A DNA stretch of 64,000 bases from Aliiglaciecola sp. CAU 1673 (GTDB taxonomy: Bacteria > Pseudomonadota > Gammaproteobacteria > Enterobacterales > Alteromonadaceae): assembly GCF_029223185.1 (NCBI RefSeq), contig NZ_JARHUG010000001.1, forward strand, positions 248,001-312,000, written 5' to 3'. The notes under the pieces were generated by a model, which was not told the origin of the DNA, did no database searches, and saw only the letters and a list, made by a program, of their open reading frames with translations. A program made the translations under genes and the position numbers. Positions 30,701 to 37,440 of the stretch are shown in pieces. The stretch's first letter is position 1, and every line of letters starts with the position of its first letter.

Positions 30701-31301
30701 GCAGGTTTCTGATGGGGCTTTTGATACCAATGGTAAAAATGGAAGTAATAACCCTGAGAAAGATAAAGGTTGGGGATTCTGGGATACAGTCCAAACGGGC
30801 CTGACGGCAATTGGATTTGTACCTGTAGTTGGTGAATTAGCCGATTTGGCCAACGTAGGTATATCATTAGCCAGAGGTGATATGGAAGGGGCTGCATTAT
30901 CTGCTGCCGCGATGGTGCCTTTTGTTGGCAACGCTGCCGGTATGGCAAGAATGGGCAAGGCTGCAGAAAGGTTGGCCGATAGTAGTAAGGTTACAAAGAG
31001 GGGACCGCTTCCAAACGGTGGCAATGCGAAGCCTCATGGAAACGCCAACCATAATAGTGCTATTGATAATCGCGTAGGTGAGTTGAAGCAAGATCCGTCG
31101 GTTTCGAATATTCGCAAAAACCAACAGCAGGTTGATGTGAACGGCAATAAAGTTGGTACTAATAGGCCGGATATTCAGTATGACCAAGGTGGGTGTCATC
31201 ACTGTGTTGAGTATGATCATGTGCCTAGAAACAGCACTCGACACGGTGACCAAATAAGAGCCAATGACCCCAATGCAAAAGTTGAGTTAAACCTTTTGTG
31301 A
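24741..31301 (+). CDS. Giant exported SpvB/FG-GAP/Rhs toxin (2186 aa) with REase-like tip
   Basis: Order of domains: n-region and signal segment (LRGALFTLLAAMQGSALA); the VIGCVINP...EYSNTL domain shared with the 14033 gene; an SpvB-type domain (FVPAGIGGFQPQVSISYSSL, GTLGVGWSFSAGSEI); at least seven FG-GAP/VCBS calcium loops (DSDGDGIQ, DKNGDGID, DLTGDGLV, DFNGDGLV, DFNGDGYL, DANNDGLD, DLDGDGLP); YD repeats; closing Rhs core (YLHRDHIGSVV ... GRFVQADP ... YTDPTG) to about 1931. The 255-residue tip has a pre-toxin helical stretch (GFVPVVGELADLANVG) and a last domain RPDIQYD...HHCVEYDHV that I read as PD-(D/E)xK-like, a tentative call. It corresponds to three split genes of module 1 fused in one. 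It is followed by a HEAT-like immunity candidate. Confidence 0.9.
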   Translation: MRSVEKSRKTISNGQGARRVSSNGLRGALFTLLAAMQGSALAMQNTVTLTWGEVEGAQQYRLEERVKDATAWPQAGESIRTTSETRIEISKETGEFEYRVIGCVINPAQPDTPLCDEVAEYSNTLAVDFDAADLPAEVEIPSVPVVASAPTLTDNNIETGAIEGNLVVDTSGGATWSTDLFVPAGIGGFQPQVSISYSSLSGNGTLGVGWSFSAGSEIRRCRQYFEQDGQYREIQFNNEDELCLDGQRLIPVTTAHFTNYAEYRPQFDPSTKVLYLSAGGGQFEVHRASGETWYYGATTDSVSKDVASNEVYSWLLSQKQDTSGNTIDYVYAGSDTNQRLLDEINYSGNKVDFVYATRTDSAKHYFQGNGIISDKILDNIVIYNHNNLAINSYHFAHEQSAVSNRSLLKSITRCNGSESGYCLQPTTFEYEEDIQLGLAQNKLVIPLSDFMATEGERSSKFCDGHVSIGDYYYCLGKDLKLIDSDGDGIQEVFVVNSVGTKYYYQNLHITADGYQLGTVHGNADLVAWNFSVGDGYSQTGYSIQSLINDKNGDGIDEVEFVHNFPSSGLSRATPNLYADLTGDGLVELAGEPSNAAIDDAFDRCPFESVKECNYDSTTFDFEISGSVVDVFDFNGDGLVDRFYNLEGFLVDIYDERPNSIGEVYYLLKNTTIGSTFSEEPIFLGELGDYGLGLKGDFNGDGYLDFSEVGCTTGKGFVSCLPEHVDAPLQNTRLRSVVDANNDGLDDFIYLNDADGRFKAKTSSYNAANRQLLDFGSKGADVTDVPFSSGKYLWVDLDGDGLPALVYFDTGTSSLHIYHDANLDNKPTDLLRSVNNGMGLSASFEYESLVHSDHYSKYADAHTLNWGSSPVFDSKGSLYVVTEFTQATAVDTNGSVLSKTLQYEYEGLRYQAGGRGSLGFAKITETDLSTYQRTVTSYRQDFPYTGKISQQQKQALNGNSEYVTLYEMTVTDWAHPSFLNDKVRQVEPKSVNEQRYTLNGANGDLGSIRTAMNTAVTTRDWLNKADHYAVLDSLSITKTDHRSGDVLQESTDYAYEQEDTSTWRIQRPTSVATTRTLTYADATSDTKSQTKTITYNSSGQVGSETLGAAGNEAEYLKTEYGYDGVGNLIRTTQCSNHFAGDCGTRVVPSVTELQTNKYKVFRRNINNFDTEGRFLSSTTNGLFTIATFSDYNALGLPGTVTDANGLAQYHYYDAFGRKYFTAAEDGSYSQTLLDDCSTGCPANATYSVTVSTPNAPDSRSYFDILGREVAKRTQMLTGNWSQVDSEYNEHGQLVAQTKPYLVTPGFTHTSRLYYDALGRKWKESAADGTEKYLSWEGYAESERVVSTYISSAGSRVSTANIDQTNEKTLNGFGQVVVSEDANSQRTTYQYGALGTLVKATNLDTSVVTVAYDNYGRKTSMTDPDKGYLIYRYNALGEMVERVAPGNVSQVTYYDAAGRTTKVKSGSSHQGQFIYVGALLESETSTDSSDTLTRAYRYDGWGRINGTTHSVGDKEWLTSTTYDQYGRVFQQFDASGDSRGTQYDYQYGYAKGLKEARNPERVYFQANGMDAFGNITFWELGNGHSGQAAYDPLTGFIQSIFSSSGSVALQDQLYEYDGLGNLRARTDKSGDLASSQLQEIFAYDELNRLTSVNFNGLNTLAVDYYDNGNIRSKSDVGNNGDYGYGTKPSQCQVTPGTHALSSIGSTHKYCYDNRGNQTHTYLNGALSREVTYTAYDKPSRIWSAKAETRFNYDAKFSRYKRVDNDTDGKTSTTYYIEDNEVVIHEDGLTEYKRYIGESVLDVVRSNGNNQTHYLHRDHIGSVVAIADENGDLVARMSYDAFGKRREGSSWNALQSAFAQPSIKAALDITERGFTGHEHVDHADIIHMNGRIYDSVTGRFVQADPIVQAPENGQSLNRYSYVFNNPLSYTDPTGYVAVCKQADPRGGPTRCTESDNEQKDSAEQGMQSRQESLSPGETSKIRGNANSQNGQVSDGAFDTNGKNGSNNPEKDKGWGFWDTVQTGLTAIGFVPVVGELADLANVGISLARGDMEGAALSAAAMVPFVGNAAGMARMGKAAERLADSSKVTKRGPLPNGGNAKPHGNANHNSAIDNRVGELKQDPSVSNIRKNQQQVDVNGNKVGTNRPDIQYDQGGCHHCVEYDHVPRNSTRHGDQIRANDPNAKVELNLL

Positions 31302-31312
31302 TAGGATATGAG

Positions 31313-31765
31313 ATGGCAGAACCAATAAATGCACCAGAGCTATTAAATGATCTTGATGGCTCTGGCTCAGATAAAGAATTTTGCGCAATTAATGAACTTA
31401 GGAAGCTTGGAAACGAGCTTCCTAAATTGTTGTTAGAGAAATACAGGACTGCTAGAAAATGGCAAGTTCGAAGCTCTTGTGTTTATCACTCAATTCGCTA
31501 TGCAAGATCATCAAGTGAAGCCGTTGAGTTAGGTGTGATAGCTCTTGTGGATAAATCACATGCAGTTCGTTATAGGGCTTGTATGCTGCTGGCTTATTCG
31601 CTTGATAAGAGCGTTTTATCAAGTTTAAAGCAACTGGAAAACAGTACCTCGCATGAAGAAACCCTACTTGATGTCCGTGCAGCTATTGATGCTATTGAAA
31701 ATCAGAACAGTGATTATTTTGTTGATCGAGATCACTCAGGAAATATGACATTAAGAGTCAACTAA
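31313..31765 (+). CDS. HEAT-like immunity protein candidate, 150 aa
   Basis: Start ATG 31313 has AGGA 6 bases upstream and lies 11 bases after the Rhs stop. The product is a soluble, alpha-helical protein with HEAT-type helices (KWQVRSSCVYHSIRYA, SHAVRYRACMLLAYSLD, LLDVRAAIDAIENQ). It has no signal peptide, so it would act in the cytoplasm of the producer. It is AT-rich relative to the toxin body. Position and fold fit the cognate immunity protein of the REase-like tip; there is no direct evidence of binding. It is followed by the TTAACA...TGTTAA repeats and the second RAYT block. Confidence 0.72.
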   Translation: MAEPINAPELLNDLDGSGSDKEFCAINELRKLGNELPKLLLEKYRTARKWQVRSSCVYHSIRYARSSSEAVELGVIALVDKSHAVRYRACMLLAYSLDKSVLSSLKQLENSTSHEETLLDVRAAIDAIENQNSDYFVDRDHSGNMTLRVN

Positions 31766-31773
31766 GCCCAAAA

Positions 31774-31835
31774 TTAACAAGACACCCATGTTAACAAAAT
31801 AAAAATTAAAACAATTAACAAGACACCCATGTTAA
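31774..31835 (+). repeat. Two TTAACA-N9-TGTTAA palindromic repeats before RAYT copy 2
   Basis: TTAACA AGACACCCA TGTTAA occurs at 31774-31794 and again at 31815-31835 (41-base step). A third, one-base variant (TTAATA) stands at 19805-19825 before RAYT copy 1. The half-sites pair as a hairpin. They are probable recognition or end sequences of the RAYT element. Confidence 0.7.
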
Positions 31836-31895
31836 GGGACAGTACCACCTAGTTTGTCTACACTTAAAGCAAGACTAAGCGACAAACGGTGGGAT

Positions 31896-32954
31896 ATGCC
31901 AAAGGCCAGAAAAGCGCAGGTAAGTTTGGTGGATACACCTTACTTTATAAATTACGTCCTGTAATTTACTTCTGCGAAGCCAGCCTTTGGCTGTTCAAAT
32001 TATATTTCCCAATTAATTTGTCACTGTGTATCCCGCTGTGTGCGCCGTGCTTATCTGTGTGGCGAAGATAAGCTTTCGGGCAAGAGTTATGAGCATCGTC
32101 GCCAATGGGTGGAAGATGAACTTCTGCGGTTAGGGCAGGTGTTTGCAATGGATATCTGTGCTTATGCGGTGATGTCCAATCATACTCATGTTGTGCTGTT
32201 TGTGGATAAGGCAATGGCCTTGTCCTGGTCTGTCGAAGAAGTACTAAACCGCTGGCATAGCTTACATAAAGGCACCTTGCTGACCCGCCGTTTTATGGAT
32301 AAAGATGCGCGCGAGGCAATGAGCCAATCTGAGTTGATGGCTGTGCATGACACCACCGAAGTCTATCGCCAACGTTTGTATGATATCAGTTGGTTTATGC
32401 GCCAATTGAATGAGAGCATTGCCCGCAGGGCCAACAAGGAAGACGGCTGTACAGGGCGTTTCTGGGAAGGGCGTTTTAAATCCCAAGCCTTACTGGATGA
32501 AGCCGCCTTGGCAGCTTGTATGACCTATGTGGATTTAAATCCGCTTCGGGCGAAGATGGCGGATACACCGGAAACCTCCAGCCACACCAGCATTTGTCAG
32601 CGTGCGGTGCGTGCTAAGCAACGCAAGTCCCAGCCCCAAGACCTCGCCTATTTTGTCGGCAAACCCAGGCAAGTTATGCCCAAAGGCCTGCCATTCCGGT
32701 TACGCGACTATCTGGAGTTGGTGGACCAAACCGGGCGATGCATTTGCGAGAATAAACGCGGCTATATCGAAGAATCGCAAAGCCCCATATTACTTCGATT
32801 AGGACTGGATACTGAGCATTGGCTGACCCTAACGCGCCAATTTGAACGGCAATTTTGTTTTGCTGCCGGAAGCGCAAGGCATATGCAGGCATGCAAAGCC
32901 CATATCGGCCAGCAGCGTATTAGGGGAATGCGCGCCTCTCGCATGATGGGATAA
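31896..32954 (+). pseudogene. RAYT transposase copy 2, interrupted by a 75-bp palindromic insertion
   Basis: It is near-identical to the gene at 19887, starting with MPKARKAQVSLVDTPY, but after codon 16 the frame runs into a 75-bp insertion with TAA at 31962-31964. Homology resumes at codon 18 (CAC, 32022) and continues through NHTHVVLF, GRFWEGRFKS and YVDLNPLRA to the normal end at 32954. A GTG at 32040 could restart translation of a 304-residue protein lacking the first 23 residues, but no ribosome site precedes it. It is therefore probably inactive. Confidence 0.85.
31945..32019. mobile_element. 75-bp insertion made of three small hairpins (REP/MITE-like)
   Basis: Comparison with the intact copy at 19887 shows exactly 75 extra bases. 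They fold into three stems: TAAATTAC/GTAATTTA (31948-31955 with 31961-31968), AGCCA/TGGCT (31978-31982 with 31988-31992) and CAAATTA/TAATTTG (31996-32002 with 32014-32020). It is AT-rich and has no coding potential. The end points are uncertain by a few bases. Confidence 0.75.
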
Positions 32955-33049
32955 GTTCTGCTTTCTGAGTATCTCTTGATGAAAGACAAAAGGGATAAGA
33001 GAAAATAAACACTAAACCGGTATAGAAGTCGTCCATAGGGCTTGTACCT

Positions 33050-33355
33050 ATGCCAAGAAAGCCCCGTGTTTCCTTACCAGGTGTGCCTGAGTATATTATC
33101 CAGCGGGGCAACAACCGTCAGGTTATCTTTGCCAGTAACGGCGATATAAAAGCTCACGTCACTTGGTTAGGGGATTATGCCCGGCAGTTTGATGTGGCTA
33201 TTCATGCCTGGGTGTTGATGAGCAATCATGTGCATCTATTATGTACGCCAACGGGCAGTGCCACCACCAGTTCGCAAATGATGCAGTCTGTGGGCAGACT
33301 GCTACATGAAGAGAAGCTCGGCAGACGGATTGGATGGCGGAAAAATAAAGATTGA
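33050..33355 (+). pseudogene. Short RAYT transposase with internal deletion
   Basis: The 101-codon frame starts like a standard short RAYT/IS200-like transposase (PRKPRVSLPGVPEYIIQRGN) with the HUH motif NHVHLL and SQMMQSVGR, then jumps to the C-terminal LLHEEKLGRRIGWRKN. The family is about 230 residues, so some 130 residues including the catalytic tyrosine helix are missing. The related remnant after RAYT copy 1 (20962-21063) kept only the C-terminal end. Confidence 0.8.
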
Positions 33356-33429
33356 TTTAATTTTGTCTTGACCCTTTTTATCACTTTTTATCCCCGGTTC
33401 CAATTGGCGGATGGGCATATAGGCGATAA

Positions 33430-33460
33430 TAAAAAGGGCTGACGCACCTAATGCTCAGCC
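33430..33460 (-). terminator. Rho-independent terminator of the 33455-34213 gene
   Basis: On the minus strand GGCTGA (33460-33455, overlapping the stop codon) pairs with TCAGCC (33442-33437) and is followed by CTTTTT. Confidence 0.65.
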
Positions 33461-34213
33461 TTCTTTAATAATGCAAGGGGAACGACCACACAGCGGATGT
33501 TCGTATTCCAGGTCTAGGTCGTAAAGCGCTCCCCAAATAGGTGTTGTATTGGAACACTCGCCGGTTTCGGTTTTTAACAATGATTGACGGTTTACATTGC
33601 GCCCATTAGTTGTCGTATTGAATAACTTTCCACCGTTAAAATTCTCGGAGAAGAAAGGGGTGCTGCTGTTATGAGTAAGTAGTTTTGCCGTCCCTTTGCA
33701 ATCGGTTTGCTCGAAGTAAAGGTAGGGATTGATGGCAGGAGGATTGTAGCCGAGAAAGCGATAAGGATTATTGGGAGACAGATACAAGTATTGCCATGAT
33801 TCGGTATTCACTATCCTGCCCAAATAAGTTTCACCATCCCCTTTATACAATTGCAATGGCTTTGCCGCACCTTGCGTGTCTGCGTTTGTTTGAGTTAAGG
33901 ACAGGGTTTCAGGGCGTTCTATCCCGTCAGCGTCGGCACAATCCTGGGCACTTGTCACATCAATGGGGAGTTTACCGGACAGCGCGGTTATCAATAGGGC
34001 GTAAACGGCGCGGCCAGCTTCGGACTGAAGAGACACGGCCCACTTGTCTTGCTGGGCGCTGACCACACAGGCCGGGCTCGGGGGCAATTTACTTTCATCA
34101 GTGGAAAAGACCACCGTATTGCCCTGGATATTGAGGTAGTTCACCTGCCCACCTGCTTGGCAAGCGGCACAATATACTGAGAGGGCAAATACGCCCGTTA
34201 ACCATATTTTCAT
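33455..34213 (-). CDS. Small secreted protein, paralog A1 (252 aa)
   Basis: Start ATG 34213 gives a clear signal peptide (KIWLTGVFALSVYCAACQA); a TTG at 34261 in frame would bury it. The mature N-terminal ~95 residues carry the paralog pattern YLNIQGNTVVFST ... P.CV ... WAVSLQSE.GRAVYALLITALSGKLPIDV ... DCADADGIERPE, seen also at 41337 and, shorter, at 40976. The C-terminal half is a second beta-rich domain with several Cys. No known family is assigned; the layout (central helix GRAVYALLITA between strands, conserved Cys pairs) suggests a small disulfide-stabilised exported domain. It is divergent from the large secreted gene at 34641, hinting at joint control. Confidence 0.75.
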   Translation of the reverse strand: MKIWLTGVFALSVYCAACQAGGQVNYLNIQGNTVVFSTDESKLPPSPACVVSAQQDKWAVSLQSEAGRAVYALLITALSGKLPIDVTSAQDCADADGIERPETLSLTQTNADTQGAAKPLQLYKGDGETYLGRIVNTESWQYLYLSPNNPYRFLGYNPPAINPYLYFEQTDCKGTAKLLTHNSSTPFFSENFNGGKLFNTTTNGRNVNRQSLLKTETGECSNTTPIWGALYDLDLEYEHPLCGRSPCIIKEG

Positions 34214-34640
34214 TTTTTCACCAATAGAATAAAAAGCCTGGGCAATCTTAGTTATGTCCAAGAAGATGGATAGGATATCTGTTTTCTAGCTTGTCTCAAG
34301 GATCTTCCTTATTACCAAATAAAAACTAAAAGCCTCACCGAAGAATGCTGAGAACAAGGCGACGCTGTGCGAGGTATGGGCACGGTAGAAAGGTTTCAAG
34401 TAACGACGAAATTGGGCGCAATTACCCTTTCCCCTTAGCACTCCATTTGGGTAAAATCTGCGTGTTAAAAGCGCAGGGCTGATCTCGGTGTTTTCGCTAG
34501 ATTTCAACCTGAGAAACCTCGCCACGTCGGACATGGACGGAGGCTTGTGCTTTTACCTACGTTAATAGATTTAAATGCTCCAGGCTTACCCCCTTTATTG
34601 TGACGGCGTGCTGGGAATGCAGTAATTAAAGGAATAGATA
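34214..34640. other. Divergent intergenic region between secreted genes
   Basis: About 430 bases carrying the outward promoters of the genes at 34213 (minus) and 34641 (plus). An 82-codon minus-strand frame (34286-34534) exists but has no signal peptide, no ribosome site and no recognisable domain; I regard it as chance. No clear operator palindrome was seen. Confidence 0.35.
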
Positions 34641-37274
34641 ATGACTACGCTTAATCGATTGGGCCGGCAAGTTCTGCGGCACTCTGGTTTATTGGTTCTG
34701 TTGGCCGGTGCATTTAACGCTTATGCGGCGGCGCCTACCTTAAACTTTACGTGGAATCCGAGCACTATCTACTCGGGGGACGTTACTTATCGTACCTGGA
34801 GTTCAACTAACGCCCACACGTGTATTGGCAACAACGGCAGTTCGGTGGGCACCTCTGGCTCCAGTGTGCCTCGGTCGCAAACGTCAAGTATGTCGGTAAC
34901 CATGACCTGTTATGGCACCGGCGGTTCGGTGAGTAAAACTGCAACCCTTACCGTCCTTCCTAGGCCCCCGGCGCCAACGGTATCGGTATGGTGGAGCCCC
35001 AGCGTGATTACCGAGGGTGATTACACCAGCGTTAGTCATAGCAGTACCAATGCCACCTCTTGTGTGGGGACCAATGGTAATGCGGTGCCAACTAATAAAA
35101 CCGGTCCGATGATGCAGCAGAGCGCTTCTAAAACCGTGACTATCACTTGTACCGGTCCGGGCGGCACGGGCAGTGGTTCGGCTACGTTGACGGTGTTACC
35201 CAGAATTCCGGCCACACCTTCAACACCTTCGGTGCCCTCAATAGTTAACCAAAGCCAATCCTTTACGGTCAGTTGGAACGGTGTTGCTGATGCCAGTAAA
35301 TACGAGCTTTACAGAGACGGCGTCAAAGTTCAGACGGTTACCGGGACCAGTGCGACCGAGTCACTGTCGTCTTTTGCCGAATATAGCTATCAGGTCAGGG
35401 CTTGTAACAGCAGCAATCAATGCAGCAGCCAAAGTGGAAGCAACAAGGTCAGGGTTAGCCGAATCAACGGCTATATCGATGGCGTTTCGCAAAGCGGCGG
35501 CGATGCCTTTATCAGCGGTTGGGCTTGTCAGATGTGGGACACGCGCTCGGTAGATGTGCAGGTGTGGGCGGGTGGTTCTTCAGCCTCAGGTACCCGCGTG
35601 GCCATTGCCAAAGCCAATAGCGCCTCATCTGCTGCGGTGGCCAGTGAGTGCCGAACCTCTGGCAGTAACTACCGATTTTCGGTATTGATCCCGAGAAGTG
35701 AGCGTGTATTACATGGCGGCAAGACACTCTATGTGCACGGTGTATCCCTGATCGGCGGCACTCACAACACTTTGGGCAATTCCGGCGCCCATACCTTGCC
35801 CGGCATTTCTGCTCCTGACAAGCCTGCATACCTGAACGGGCCATCCGAGGCGATGGAATCGCAATCTTTCACACTAACGCGACCCTCTGAAAGCTATGTC
35901 ACTTATAAGTTGTATCGTAATGGCCAGTTAATCAATTCGAATATGCCCCAACAGGTTACCGAGACATTAGCGGCAGGTACTTACAACTATGAACTGGAAG
36001 CCTGCAATGAGGCCGGGTGCCAGGCGCAGCGGGCAACGCTGACGGTGATGGTCAAGGTACCCTCGGTGGTGAAAGGTCGGGTGGGCTGGTTGTCGCAGTC
36101 CGGCGATTTGCACTACGTCCACGGCTGGGCTTGCCAAACCTATGATAACGGCTCAATCAATGTGCAAGTTTGGGCCGGTGGGGCGTCGGCGCCTCAGGGC
36201 AGCTTGATTGCGCAGGGAGTGGCGAGTGAACCTTCGGAAGATGCGGTGGAGCAGGAATGCCATACCAGCAGCGCTGTGCATAGATTCAAGATATGGCTAC
36301 CTGATGAGCAACGAAAGCTCTATGGTGAAAAGGCCCTGTATCTGCGCGGTGTCTCCTCTCAAGGGACGGGTGATGTGGTGTTGGATAACTCAGGTACTCT
36401 GATGCTTCCGGCCATTCCGTTGGCACAACCGGCTGCGCCAAGCGGGGCGGAAACGGTCGCCACCGGTGTCAGCTTTACCCTGTCCTGGACAGCTGACCCG
36501 AATGCAACCAGCTACAAGGTCTACCAGAATGGCGTTTTGCTGGATAGTGTTGCAGGGAATTCCTTTAGCCACGGTCTGGATCAAGCCGGGGAGTATGCCT
36601 TTCAAATCGAGAGTTGTAATACGGCTTGCAGCGTTAAAAGCCCGGAACTGACCATCACGGCTATACAGTCCATTGTTCGGGGGATTGCCGATGGATTGAC
36701 CGAGGAGTCAGGCACTTATTATATGAATGGCTGGGCTTGTCAGATGTTTGATACCAATCCGATCAATGTGAAACTCTTCACTAATGGTGGGACACAAATC
36801 GGCTTTGGCAAGGCAGACATGGCATCGGAAAAAGCGGTAGATGACCTCTGCTATACCCAAGGCTCCCATCGTTTCAAGATCCCCTTGGACGCGGCCTTAA
36901 TTACTCAACTTGCCGGTCTTCCTATCCATATACAGGGGCAATCCAATAATGGCAGTGGCTCGGTATATTTGTTTAACTCCGGCCAGATTTATATACCGAC
37001 AGCCGGGGGGATCACCGGTTGGGACAGTGAAAACGTACGCGTAGGCGAAACCTTCAATTTGATCAATGCGCCGGCGGGTATCACGGCCTGTCAATTGGAT
37101 AGCCAACCCGATTTTGTCATCTCTGTGTCCGATGGTGTAGCTATTTCCTATTCAGCATTGACTGAAACGGGCCATGCCTGGACTTGCCTGGATGGTAGCG
37201 GCCAGGAAGTGCTGAAAATGACATCGCCGTTGACTATTGGCCTATTGCAAGCTCCGACCTTGGAGAAGGAGTAG
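34641..37274 (+). CDS. Secreted Ig/FN3/GWACQ-module protein with divergent FEW/WYC tail (877 aa)
   Basis: A signal peptide (SGLLVLLAGAFNAYA) is followed by two Ig-like domains with WSSTNAHTC/HSSTNATSC motifs, an FN3-like domain (VSWNGVADASKYELYRDG ... VRACNSSNQC), and then three copies of a ~95-residue module marked by GWACQ (ISGWACQMWDTRSVDVQVW, VHGWACQTYDNGSINVQVW, MNGWACQMFDTNPINVKLF). These alternate with further FN3-like repeats. The last ~90 residues (GWDSENVRVGETF ... HAWTCLDGSG ... LLQAPTLEK) are a diverged version of the tail domain found on the Rhs partner proteins. It is probably a surface or released adhesin-like protein. It is divergent from a small secreted protein of the 33455 family. 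Confidence 0.82.
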   Translation: MTTLNRLGRQVLRHSGLLVLLAGAFNAYAAAPTLNFTWNPSTIYSGDVTYRTWSSTNAHTCIGNNGSSVGTSGSSVPRSQTSSMSVTMTCYGTGGSVSKTATLTVLPRPPAPTVSVWWSPSVITEGDYTSVSHSSTNATSCVGTNGNAVPTNKTGPMMQQSASKTVTITCTGPGGTGSGSATLTVLPRIPATPSTPSVPSIVNQSQSFTVSWNGVADASKYELYRDGVKVQTVTGTSATESLSSFAEYSYQVRACNSSNQCSSQSGSNKVRVSRINGYIDGVSQSGGDAFISGWACQMWDTRSVDVQVWAGGSSASGTRVAIAKANSASSAAVASECRTSGSNYRFSVLIPRSERVLHGGKTLYVHGVSLIGGTHNTLGNSGAHTLPGISAPDKPAYLNGPSEAMESQSFTLTRPSESYVTYKLYRNGQLINSNMPQQVTETLAAGTYNYELEACNEAGCQAQRATLTVMVKVPSVVKGRVGWLSQSGDLHYVHGWACQTYDNGSINVQVWAGGASAPQGSLIAQGVASEPSEDAVEQECHTSSAVHRFKIWLPDEQRKLYGEKALYLRGVSSQGTGDVVLDNSGTLMLPAIPLAQPAAPSGAETVATGVSFTLSWTADPNATSYKVYQNGVLLDSVAGNSFSHGLDQAGEYAFQIESCNTACSVKSPELTITAIQSIVRGIADGLTEESGTYYMNGWACQMFDTNPINVKLFTNGGTQIGFGKADMASEKAVDDLCYTQGSHRFKIPLDAALITQLAGLPIHIQGQSNNGSGSVYLFNSGQIYIPTAGGITGWDSENVRVGETFNLINAPAGITACQLDSQPDFVISVSDGVAISYSALTETGHAWTCLDGSGQEVLKMTSPLTIGLLQAPTLEKE

Positions 37275-37401
37275 GTGCCTTTACTAGTTTTATTTACCCA
37301 GAAAGGATGCTTTGGGGAAAGGCCTAATGCAAAGCTAAACTGCGCCAGGTGATAGCAAATAATTGCTGGGGCGCTTTTAAAGCATTGGCATCAAATATAT
37401 C

Positions 37402-37432
37402 CCCCCCAATGAGTCAGGGACCAATTGGGGGG
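37402..37432. other. C6AAT/ATTG6 inverted repeat between convergent genes
   Basis: CCCCCCAAT (37402-37410) and ATTGGGGGG (37424-37432) form a perfect 9-bp stem over a 13-base loop between the stops of the convergent genes ending at 37274 and 37441. It lacks a T-run, so it is only a possible bidirectional transcription barrier. Confidence 0.45.
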
Positions 37433-37440
37433 AGGTCAGC

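Noticed and set aside
34286-34534. 82-codon minus-strand frame between divergent secreted genes
   Set aside because: No ribosome site, signal peptide or known domain, and it would occupy the divergent promoter region.
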